Assembly (NCBI GenBank): GCA_035528275.1
Contig: DATKYV010000281.1
Coordinates: 1 to 17,946, forward strand
Reading direction: 5' to 3'
Origin: DATKYV01 sp035528275
GTDB taxonomy: Bacteria > Acidobacteriota > Terriglobia > UBA7540
DNA length: 17,946 nucleotides
The position numbers and the translations under genes are program-made. The stretch's first letter is position 1; every line of letters starts with the position of its first letter. Below the pieces are notes generated by a model. That model had not been told where the DNA came from and did no database searches. It saw nothing but the letters and a program-made list of their open reading frames with translations. Below, piece after piece: positions 7,335 through 13,505 of the stretch.

Positions 7335-8336
7335 GTGAAAAAACTGATCAACGACCACGATGCTGTCGCCGCGCAAGCGATCGAGGGCTTGGCGCTGGCC
7401 TATCCACAATACTTGCGGAAGCTGGATGGTGTGATGGCGGTGGTGCGGCGGGACGCGCCGGTGGCCGGCAAAGTCGCAGTGTTGACGGGCGGCGGCAGCG
7501 GCCACGAGCCCATGTTTGCGGGCTTCGTCGGGCGCGGCTGGGCGGACGGGAGCGTTGCCGGGAATATTTTCACCTCGCCGCCACCCCCGCCCATTTATGA
7601 AGCCGCGAAGGCGATTCACGGCGGCGCGGGCGTGCTGTTTCTTTATGGCAATTATGCCGGCGACGTGCTCAATTTCGATATGGCGGCGGAAATGCTCGCG
7701 CAAGAAGATATCCGGGTCTCAACCGTCCGCATCACGGACGACGTCGCCTCGGCCCCTCCCGAGAGGCGGAGCGAGCGCCGCGGCATCGCCGGCGATTTCT
7801 TTGTCATCAAAGTTGCATCGGCCAGGGCGGAGGAAAAAGCCGGGCTGAACCAGGTTACGGCGGCGGCGGAAAAAGCCAACGACAACATGCGGAGTATGGG
7901 AGTGGCTCTCTCGTCGTGTGTCATACCTGCCTCGGGTCGGCCGATCTTCGAGATCTCTGAAAACGATATGGAAATCGGCATGGGTTTGCACGGCGAGCCG
8001 GGTGTCCAGAGGCGGCCAATCCTTCCCGCCGACGAAGTGGCCGGGGACATGATGAAGAGAATCCTTGCGGACCTTCCGGCCAAGGGAGGCGACGAAGTGG
8101 CTATTCTCGTTAACGGCTTGGGCGCGACGCCGCTCTCTGAACTCTTCATCATGTTTCGCGCTGCCTGCCGTTGTCTGAGCGACGCCGGCCTGTCTATAGT
8201 GCGGACTTATGTCGGCAACTTCGCTGCTTCGCTTGACATGGCCGGGTGCTCTTTCACTGTGATGTGCCTGGATTCCGAGCTGAAGCGGCTATTGTTGGCT
8301 CCCGCGGAGTCGCCCGCATTCGTGCAAACGGCCTGA
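7335..8336 (+). CDS. dhaK: Dihydroxyacetone/hydroxyketone kinase subunit DhaK
   Basis: Substrate-binding subunit of the dihydroxyacetone kinase family, 333 residues. The three key residues of E. coli DhaK align almost number for number: H57 in TGGGSGHEP, D110 in NYAGDVLNF, and H219 in GMGLHGEPG, the histidine that forms the covalent hemiaminal with the ketone. The subunit holds a short-chain hydroxyketone (dihydroxyacetone, erythrulose or apulose in known members) while DhaL supplies the phosphate. GTG at 7335 gives the family-typical KKLINDHDAV start and has GAGGAGA 10 bases upstream; the open frame extends to 7230 without support. It is followed 37 bases later by dhaL. In this context L-erythrulose is a better guess than dihydroxyacetone, but that is inference. 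Confidence 0.93.
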   Translation: MKKLINDHDAVAAQAIEGLALAYPQYLRKLDGVMAVVRRDAPVAGKVAVLTGGGSGHEPMFAGFVGRGWADGSVAGNIFTSPPPPPIYEAAKAIHGGAGVLFLYGNYAGDVLNFDMAAEMLAQEDIRVSTVRITDDVASAPPERRSERRGIAGDFFVIKVASARAEEKAGLNQVTAAAEKANDNMRSMGVALSSCVIPASGRPIFEISENDMEIGMGLHGEPGVQRRPILPADEVAGDMMKRILADLPAKGGDEVAILVNGLGATPLSELFIMFRAACRCLSDAGLSIVRTYVGNFAASLDMAGCSFTVMCLDSELKRLLLAPAESPAFVQTA

Positions 8337-8373
8337 ATTCCGTGATAGGTTGTTTTCCTCGAGAACCCATCAA

Positions 8374-9030
8374 ATGCCCCCCAACCGTATGAATGCCTCA
8401 GACCTTCGCCAGATGCTCGCCTATATTGCCGAAACCATGGCCCGCGAAGAGGCATACTTGACTTCCCTCGACTCCGCGATCGGCGACGGCGACCACGGGA
8501 TCACAATGCGCTTGGGCTTCCAAGCTATCCGGGAGAAGGTGAATGGCCTGGAGGAGGGGGCGGGCGTGGATGCCATCCTGCGCGAAGCCGGGTTCGCCTT
8601 CATGGGCGCGACAGGGGGAGCGATTGGCGTCTTGCTGGGGAAGATGCTGATGGCCGCGGGCGCCGCGCTAAGAGGGAAGCAGGAAATCGGCGGTGCGGAG
8701 CTTCGGCCCCTTCTTAGCTCGATGGAAACAGCTCTCGTTGCGGCGGGCAAAGCGAAGCCCGGCGACAAGACCCTCCTGGACGCGGTTCACGCGGCGAACG
8801 AAGCGCTCGTCGGAGAGGTGCAGCCCGACCTTCTGAGCGCGCTCACAAAAGCCAGCGAAGGTGCGTGCCGCGGCGCCGAGAGCACAGCCCAGATGCCTGC
8901 CCGGATCGGACGCTCCAGCCGGCTGGGTGATCGAGCGCTGGGAAATCCCGACCCGGGGGCAACCTCCTTTGCCATCATCCTGCGCGCCATGACGGCATGG
9001 CTTCAAAAGCAATCTCCCTCCGCAGATTGA
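8374..9030 (+). CDS. dhaL: Dihydroxyacetone/hydroxyketone kinase nucleotide-binding subunit DhaL
   Basis: Partner of DhaK, about 218 residues, all-helical barrel binding Mg-nucleotide. The three metal-binding aspartates D33, D38 and D40 are in SLDSAIGDGDHG. Later family motifs include PGDKTLLDAVHAA and GDRALGNPDPGATSF. Two regions deviate from E. coli DhaL: GATGGAIG replaces GGASGPLFG around residue 78, and GRSSRLG replaces GRASYLG. Either could tune nucleotide or substrate use. In PTS-type kinases DhaL holds ADP that DhaM rephosphorylates; no DhaM, EI or HPr gene is in this window, so it may use ATP directly. Start codons at 8374 and 8389 are both plausible and neither has a good ribosome site, suggesting coupling to dhaK. 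Last gene of the plus-strand operon. Confidence 0.9.
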   Translation: MPPNRMNASDLRQMLAYIAETMAREEAYLTSLDSAIGDGDHGITMRLGFQAIREKVNGLEEGAGVDAILREAGFAFMGATGGAIGVLLGKMLMAAGAALRGKQEIGGAELRPLLSSMETALVAAGKAKPGDKTLLDAVHAANEALVGEVQPDLLSALTKASEGACRGAESTAQMPARIGRSSRLGDRALGNPDPGATSFAIILRAMTAWLQKQSPSAD

Positions 9031-9036
9031 TCCCTC

Positions 9037-9071
9037 CCTCCGCCCCGATGTCGGCGCCGCCTGCGCGGAGG
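9037..9071. terminator. Candidate hairpin between convergent operons
   Basis: CCTCCGC (9037-9043) pairs with GCGGAGG (9065-9071), a 7-bp stem around 21 bases that can fold further (CCGA/TCGG). It sits exactly in the 71-base gap between the stop codons of dhaL and the converging tpiA-like gene. No U-run follows on either strand, so it is at most a weak or Rho-assisted bidirectional terminator. Confidence 0.35.
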
Positions 9072-9101
9072 TTCGCACGATATTGCCAGGGGGGTACGAT
9101 T

Positions 9102-9884
9102 CTAGCCTGCTACCTGAAGAGAGGTGCGAATCAACTCCGCAAAGTTTTCGGCCTCCAGGGCGGCGCGGCCAATGAAGAGGCCATCGGTCCCGCTTTCCAG
9201 TACCAGAGACGCGGCGTTGCGGAGATTGACGTCTCCGCCATAGATTACCGGCACCAGGGCGGCAGCGCTCGGGCCCAGCATCTCCTCCAGCGTGGCGCGG
9301 ATGTGATTCTGAACCTCGCGGACGTAATCCATTCCGATATCCGCGCCGTCCGCGCCAATGGCCCAGACGGGCTCATAGGCGACGATGAGATGAGACGCCC
9401 AGGATGCCTCCACTTCCGCGAAGACCCTCCGCACTTGGTTCCTCACCGTCTCCCTGCCGACTCCGCGCCTTTTATCCTCGGACGGCTCCCCGACGCAGAC
9501 CAACGGCCGGAGCCCGTGGCGCAGCGCGGCATGCACTTTGCGATTCACGTCCGCATCGGTCTCGTTGAAGTACCGGCGCCGCTCCGCGTGACCGAGTTCC
9601 ACCAAGTCGACACCCAATTCCTGCAGCATAAGGGCGGAGATCTCGCCCGTGTAAGCACCGCGCTCGGCCCAGTGCATGTTTTGGGCTCCCACCCACAATC
9701 TGCCTTCGCTTGCTCGCTTGACGGCCTCGATCGCGGTGTAAGGAGGGATGACGAAGACCTGAATCGCGTCGGAGCGTCCGAGTCCCTCCAGCAGCCCCAG
9801 CAGCCGGCGGGTGTAGTCCACGGACTCCCGGATCGTCTTGTTCATCTTCCAGTTGGTGCCCAGAAGCAGTCGGCCGGTTCTCAT
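9102..9884 (-). CDS. tpiA: Triose-phosphate isomerase-family protein, LerI/EryH-like (L-erythrulose-1-phosphate isomerase)
   Basis: A 260-residue TIM barrel with the TPI catalytic residues N11 and K13 (GTNWKMNK), H99 (ELGHAERR) and E171 (AYEPVWAIG). The stretch VGAQNMHWAERGAYTGEIS is what I recall from EryH/LerI, which convert L-erythrulose-1-phosphate to D-erythrulose-4-phosphate, rather than from glycolytic TPI. Two substitutions are unusual: A100 replaces the serine of GHSERR, and D218 replaces the phosphate-contacting serine of GGSVN. Loop 6 reads IGADGAD rather than IGTGKTA. Its ATG overlaps the rpiB-like stop by 4 bases (ATGA), so the two are translationally coupled. Genomic neighbours and motif details favour a C4-phosphate isomerase over a housekeeping TPI. 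Fold is certain, substrate probable. Confidence 0.88.
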   Translation of the reverse strand: MRTGRLLLGTNWKMNKTIRESVDYTRRLLGLLEGLGRSDAIQVFVIPPYTAIEAVKRASEGRLWVGAQNMHWAERGAYTGEISALMLQELGVDLVELGHAERRRYFNETDADVNRKVHAALRHGLRPLVCVGEPSEDKRRGVGRETVRNQVRRVFAEVEASWASHLIVAYEPVWAIGADGADIGMDYVREVQNHIRATLEEMLGPSAAALVPVIYGGDVNLRNAASLVLESGTDGLFIGRAALEAENFAELIRTSLQVAG

Positions 9885-10357
9885 CGTGTCTTCTCACCCG
9901 GGGCCGAGATCTTGCGATCGAGTTCTTCCAGTTCCCGCATGCGAGCGACTTTGGGCCCTGAGCGGCCGGGCTCGAACTCGGATCGAATCCAGGCGGTGGC
10001 AACGACCCTGGCGAGCTCCGGTCCGACCACTCGTGCGCCCATGGTCAGGACCTGCGCGTCATTGCTCTTGCGGAGCCGCTCGGCGGAGTACACGTCGTGA
10101 CACACCCCGGCGTAAACCCCTTCGACCTTATTCGCGATCATGGCCATGCCCAGTCCCGTGCCGCAAATCAGCACGCCACGATCGAACTCCTTGCTGGCGA
10201 TCCGGCGCGCGAGGTTGTAGCCGACATCCGGGTAATCCACTTTCTTGCTTCCCAGCAGATTGAGGTCTTCCACTTCCACCCCGAGAGACCGGAGATGCTC
10301 GGTGAGAATCTTCTTTAGCTCGATTCCGGCATCGTCACTATCGATGGCCACGCGCAT
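9881..10357 (-). CDS. rpiB: RpiB/LacAB-family isomerase, EryI/DerI-like (D-erythrulose-4-phosphate isomerase)
   Basis: A 158-residue RpiB/LacAB-fold isomerase. The catalytic cysteine C65 in VLICGTGLGMAMIANK and the motifs DYPD and GARVVG are intact. The two histidines of E. coli RpiB are missing: the DHxG motif reads DDAG (D9) and the HND motif reads SND (S98). As I recall, the erythritol-pathway enzymes EryI/DerI also lack both histidines and share SNxAQ-type and TMGARV motifs, so D-erythrulose-4-phosphate to D-erythrose-4-phosphate is the likely reaction, sending carbon to the pentose phosphate pathway. A strong AAAGGAG site precedes the ATG at 10357. The gene is followed by the overlapping TPI-like gene. 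Allose- or ribose-5-phosphate isomerase is the alternative. Confidence 0.9.
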   Translation of the reverse strand: MRVAIDSDDAGIELKKILTEHLRSLGVEVEDLNLLGSKKVDYPDVGYNLARRIASKEFDRGVLICGTGLGMAMIANKVEGVYAGVCHDVYSAERLRKSNDAQVLTMGARVVGPELARVVATAWIRSEFEPGRSGPKVARMRELEELDRKISAPGEKTR

Positions 10358-10386
10358 GCTCGCTCCTTTCGTTGATTACAACTTTT

Positions 10387-10483
10387 CGGCCTCGCCGAGC
10401 CTTCGCGCTTTGAACCTCGGTTTTCAACCGCCATTTCACGATCCACCCGAGGCCCGAACCGGGACGACGGGGATTCGGCGAGG
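10387..10483 (-). promoter_or_regulatory. Structured leader upstream of rpiB-like gene, candidate cis-regulatory RNA
   Basis: About 30-125 bases before the rpiB-like ATG there are nested inverted repeats. CCTCGCCGA (10390-10398) pairs with TCGGCGAGG (10475-10483), 9 perfect base pairs. Inside it, CCTCGG (10415-10420) pairs with CCGAGG (10447-10452). Alternative short hairpins compete with these: CGGC/GCCG (10387-10397), CGGTT/AACCG (10418-10430) and CCCG/CGGG (10453-10463). Mutually exclusive folds just before a strong ribosome site are what a regulatory leader would show. No known riboswitch class was recognised, and GC-rich sequence gives some such repeats by chance. Confidence 0.35.
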
Positions 10484-10487
10484 TCAG

Positions 10488-10534
10488 CTTTCGCTCTTCG
10501 CAAGATTCTACGCTGGCCCCCTTTCGCTCTTCGC
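10488..10534. repeat. Pair of 14-bp direct repeats, 33 bp apart
   Basis: CTTTCGCTCTTCGC occurs exactly at 10488-10501 and again at 10521-10534, 33 bases start to start, close to three helical turns. The pair lies between a candidate promoter (10568-10595) and the structured leader of the rpiB-like gene. The phasing suits a protein that binds tandem sites on one face of the DNA, but the regulator is unknown. Confidence 0.5.
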
Positions 10535-10567
10535 CTGCGATGGGGGGCGCTTTCTGGGAACGGTTAG

Positions 10568-10595
10568 AGTATATTCCGGCCAAAGGGAATTGCCA
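10568..10595 (-). promoter_or_regulatory. Candidate promoter for rpiB-tpiA
   Basis: On the minus strand a perfect-looking -10 TATACT (10568-10573) lies 16 bases after a poor -35 TGGCAA (10590-10595). A start near 10561 would give a leader of about 200 bases containing the direct repeats and inverted repeats. The weak -35 suggests an activator or a chance match. Confidence 0.3.
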
Positions 10596-10838
10596 CCCGC
10601 GAATTCTGGGGCTGCATCCCATGATGAAGATTTGGGTTCAAGATTCAAACTGCACCACTACCCGCACGGGAGAAGCCTCCCAGTAAGCCTCGGCCAGCAG
10701 AATTCGATTCCAGCCGAAGGGAGTTTCACTCTGTCATGGCTAACTGCGGGACTCTCGTGTGGAATAGGCGGCGGGATTGGCGGTTACACGTGGCTCGCGG
10801 CTCGGGCGCAAGCAGCGAGCTGAGCTCCAGCCCCACCG

Positions 10839-12215
10839 CTAAGCGTCGGTAAAATCGATCATGACCGGCCGGGTGCGGAAGCCGCGAGTCTGGATGGCGT
10901 CGTATGTGAAACCCGCAAGAAGCCACCCCACCCCGGCAATCTTGGCCACGGGGGGAAGGTTCCAGACGATCCAAAGACAGAATAAGCAACCGATGGCAGG
11001 TGCGACCGCGTCAATCACCAGTTTTCGGTTCCTTCCCACCTGCGGCGTGAGATAGAACTGGCGCAGGGCGGCGACGTTTACCGTGGCGAACGTGAGGAAC
11101 GCGCCGAAGTTGATGACTTCTCCGGCGAATTCAAATTTGAAGAACAGCGAACCGATGAAGGCCAGAATCCCCATCAACCAGATGTTGTAAGTGGGAGTGT
11201 TGCGCTTGGGATGAAGGTAAGCGAATACGCGGCGCGGCAGCACATTGTCGCGCCCCATACCGAAGAGCAACCGTGCCGAGCCCACCTGGCCTGTCAGGCC
11301 GCTGCCGAGGTTCGCCAAGACCAGCAGGAGAGCCATGGCTTGAAACAGCGGGGTCCCACCCACCACACCCGTGACATCCATAAAGGCGGTCTCAACGTTG
11401 GAATAAGTCTGGTAGTCGGGCCAGACACGCTGGCCCAGATATACGAGAGAGCCGCCGAAGAACCCCGTGAAAAGGCAAACGAGGACTGTGGCCCACAAGA
11501 CGTGAGCCGGTTTCTTCACGTCCTCCGCCAAAGTAGCCACACTATCCACGCCAATATAAGTCAAGGCGGCAAAGGCCGTGGCTCCCGAGAGTGCGCCGAA
11601 GTCGAAGGTCTTGGGGTTGTAGAACGGTTCCAGGGAGAATACCCCGCCCCAGCCCTGGTTAATCAAAAGATATCGAACCGCGAGTACGTCATAGCTGACA
11701 AGCACGATTCCCATGAAAGCGAGAAGGATCCGATTTGTCCAGGCGGTGGTACGGATGCCGCGCAGATTCAGGAAGGTCATCGTGCCGGCGAAGGCCACCG
11801 CGCTCAGCACGTAGGGAACCTGTGGGAACAACCGCTGGAGGACCAACGTCCCGTATATGACGCAGAAAAGCGGGATGAACAGATAGCAGAGGAGCATGGA
11901 CCATCCGGTCATGAAGCCTGCGTGGGGATGCAACCCGCGTCCCACGAAGGTGTAAGCAGAGCCGGCCGCGGGGTAAAGAATCGCCATTCGACCGTAGCTG
12001 ATGGCCGTCAGCGCCATGGCGATCATGGCGATCAGGATCGTGTCCACACAATGCCCGTAGGAAAGCACGGAAGCCAAGCCAAAAACCGTTACCGGCGCGC
12101 TTGGCGTGACGGCGACGATGCCGTAAAAAATCAGGTCCCATAAGGAGAGAACTCGACGCAGACGTGGAACCGCAGCTTTCGAACTTGATTCGACTCCGAC
12201 CGAAGATTCAGTCAC
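10839..12215 (-). CDS. APC-superfamily permease (amino acid/amine transporter type)
   Basis: Inner-membrane secondary transporter of about 458 residues with some 12 hydrophobic segments, as expected for the amino acid-polyamine-organocation superfamily. The first segment, LSLWDLIFYGIVAVTPSAP, carries the helix-1 pattern of the family. SYGRMAILYPAAGSAYTFVG and GFMTGWSMLL match the conserved helix 2-3 region. LARLLFGMGRDNVLP-like sequence (read here as SARLLFGMGRDNVLP) is the standard APC cytoplasmic motif. GTG at 12215 is preferred because GAGGTG lies 6 bases upstream; the frame runs back to a TTG at 12272 with no ribosome site. It follows the SDR gene by 145 bases on the same strand. APC carriers move amino acids or amines, so the pathway substrate may contain nitrogen; substrate is unknown. 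Confidence 0.9.
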   Translation of the reverse strand: MTESSVGVESSSKAAVPRLRRVLSLWDLIFYGIVAVTPSAPVTVFGLASVLSYGHCVDTILIAMIAMALTAISYGRMAILYPAAGSAYTFVGRGLHPHAGFMTGWSMLLCYLFIPLFCVIYGTLVLQRLFPQVPYVLSAVAFAGTMTFLNLRGIRTTAWTNRILLAFMGIVLVSYDVLAVRYLLINQGWGGVFSLEPFYNPKTFDFGALSGATAFAALTYIGVDSVATLAEDVKKPAHVLWATVLVCLFTGFFGGSLVYLGQRVWPDYQTYSNVETAFMDVTGVVGGTPLFQAMALLLVLANLGSGLTGQVGSARLLFGMGRDNVLPRRVFAYLHPKRNTPTYNIWLMGILAFIGSLFFKFEFAGEVINFGAFLTFATVNVAALRQFYLTPQVGRNRKLVIDAVAPAIGCLFCLWIVWNLPPVAKIAGVGWLLAGFTYDAIQTRGFRTRPVMIDFTDA

Positions 12216-12360
12216 TAGTTCCACCTCAGAACTTGGTGGGCACAAGCCCACCGGTGATATCCTATCCCCCAATCAGCTTTGGATGGCCCTGGAGACCGTG
12301 CTGATGCGTACGCTATATCGGAATTGTCCGACCCGCTTGCGGCCCGCTGGGCGTAGCCCC

Positions 12361-13164
12361 TCACGCCAGCTGGCCGCCATCGACAAACAACAGGACCCCG
12401 TTCACGAAATCCGAATCGCGCGAGGCGAGGAAAGTCGCCGGGCCGGTGATGTCCTCGGGCTCGCCGATTCTTCCCAGCGGGATGACGGTCTCGTATTTTT
12501 CTTTGAAGCCTGGATGGCTAAGGACCCACTCCGAAAGCCGGGTACGGATAAACCCGGGCCCCAGGGCGTTGGAGTAAATACCGTAGCGTCCAAACTCGCG
12601 CGCCAGCGTCTTGGCCAGCAGGTAGACGCCGGCCTTGGAGATGTTATACGGAGCGAGTTCCGCCTCGGCGTCCCAACTATTCGTCGAGGCCATGAAAACC
12701 ATCTTGCCGCGGCGCTGCTTGATCATGTGGGGGACGACGGCGCGCGCCACCAGGAACGACCCTTTGACGTTGGTATCAACAATCCAGTCGAAGAGCTTCG
12801 TGGTTGTTTTCAAGAACGGGGCCGGCTTGGCGACACCGGCAATCTGCATCAGCACGTCGATTCGCCCGCACCCGCGGATGGCTTTCGCCACCATGCGGTT
12901 CACCTGAGCCTCGCTGCGCACGTCGCAATCCAGAGTGCGGACACTTCCGCCCTCCGCGGCAATTTCCCGCGCCGTGCGGCGAAGCGCCTTGCCGTCCAGG
13001 TCGGCAATCACCAGAAGTGCGCCTTCCCGCGCCAGTCGCACGGCGATGGCCTTGCCGATTCCGCGGGCGCCGCCTACGACCAGAGCGACCTGATTCTGGA
13101 AGCGGTTGGGGATGAGATCGGGTTGGACTTTGGGCCTTGTGGGCTTACTGGTTAGTTTTGCCAA
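12361..13164 (-). CDS. Short-chain dehydrogenase/reductase (SDR), NAD-type
   Basis: Classical SDR of 267 residues acting on an alcohol or carbonyl. The dinucleotide motif is GGARGIG (31-37), with glycine replacing the usual leading threonine. D55 at the end of strand 2 (VIADLDG) favours NAD over NADP. The catalytic set is S160 (FMASTNS) and Y173-x3-K177 (YNISK). The NNAG motif is altered to QIAG (107-110). The C-terminal NGVLLFVDGGQ is typical. Translation appears to start at TTG 13164, preceded by AGAGGA at a good distance and a strong promoter, which supports this rare start. It heads the minus-strand group SDR-permease-rpiB-tpiA and could oxidise a polyol to a ketose such as erythrulose. 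Substrate is inference. Confidence 0.9.
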   Translation of the reverse strand: MAKLTSKPTRPKVQPDLIPNRFQNQVALVVGGARGIGKAIAVRLAREGALLVIADLDGKALRRTAREIAAEGGSVRTLDCDVRSEAQVNRMVAKAIRGCGRIDVLMQIAGVAKPAPFLKTTTKLFDWIVDTNVKGSFLVARAVVPHMIKQRRGKMVFMASTNSWDAEAELAPYNISKAGVYLLAKTLAREFGRYGIYSNALGPGFIRTRLSEWVLSHPGFKEKYETVIPLGRIGEPEDITGPATFLASRDSDFVNGVLLFVDGGQLA

Positions 13165-13192
13165 GAATCATCCTCTTATGAAATCGCGCGCG

Positions 13193-13222
13193 AGTATAGT
13201 GGCAGGGCTTCACCGGCGTCAA
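13193..13222 (-). promoter_or_regulatory. Strong sigma70-like promoter for SDR-permease operon
   Basis: On the minus strand TTGACG (13217-13222) and TATACT (13193-13198) are 18 bases apart, 5/6 matches each to consensus. The predicted start near 13186 leaves a ~22-base leader containing AGAGGA before the TTG start at 13164. This is the best promoter in the window. Confidence 0.65.
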
Positions 13223-13304
13223 GAAATTCTCTGCACGCCCCCGGCGCCGGTGCGCGGCCGCGGCCTCCCGACGGCCAAACCGCGTGTTCCATGCTGTGAT
13301 ACTC

Positions 13305-13336
13305 TTGCAACAAAAGTAATCCTGAATCCTTATAGA
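13305..13336 (+). promoter_or_regulatory. Promoter-like box shared with TonB receptor gene (copy 1)
   Basis: TTGCAA (13305-13310), 14 bases, then AATCCTTATAGA (13325-13336). The same two blocks with a 13-base gap recur at 16629-16659 ahead of the receptor gene. The 12-base block matches exactly. It lies 170 bases before the Gfo/Idh start. It could be a promoter (-35 TTGCAA, -10 TATAGA with a long spacer) or a regulator site. Confidence 0.45.
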
Positions 13337-13505
13337 TTGGGATGGCGGGACGGCGTTATGAAGAGCGCGAATCGTGTGCGAAGCTCTTGGCGGCGGCTCG
13401 TGCTGTGATCAACCTTGAATTCGAAATCATCTGCCGGAATGTTTCGGCCGCCGGCACACCCTGCCCCGGGCGCCCGCACGAAATCGAACCAGAGGAGGGA
13501 AGGAC

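Larger units (their letters stand above)
10358..10838. other. Long intergenic region between permease and rpiB-like genes
   Basis: These 481 bases hold no convincing gene; open frames here lack ribosome sites and family features. Contents from right to left: ~240 bases with nothing recognised, a candidate promoter, two 14-bp direct repeats, nested inverted repeats, and the rpiB ribosome site (10361-10370). The size and content suggest rpiB-tpiA has its own control instead of simple read-through from the permease. Confidence 0.5.
13165..13505. other. Divergent intergenic region, SDR versus Gfo/Idh
   Basis: A 341-base control region between two divergent units. It holds the SDR promoter at its left side, a GC-rich stretch around 13240-13275 with short palindromes (GGCGCC, GCGGCCGC), the shared promoter-like box at 13305-13336, and the Gfo/Idh ribosome site GAGGAGGGA at 13493-13501. 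No convincing small gene was seen. Confidence 0.5.

Noticed and set aside
8997..10100. 367-codon open frame on the plus strand
   Set aside because: Antisense to the TPI-like and RpiB-like genes, both with conserved catalytic residues on the minus strand.
10245..10823. 192-codon open frame on the plus strand in the permease-rpiB gap
   Set aside because: Overlaps the rpiB-like gene and its leader, has no ribosome site or family motif, and its sequence reads as low-information; treated as noncoding.
11211..12143. 310-codon open frame on the plus strand
   Set aside because: Antisense to the APC permease; hydrophilic, charge-rich translation typical of a shadow of a membrane protein gene.
12283..13155. 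290-codon open frame on the plus strand
   Set aside because: Antisense to the SDR gene, which has a promoter, ribosome site and full motif set.
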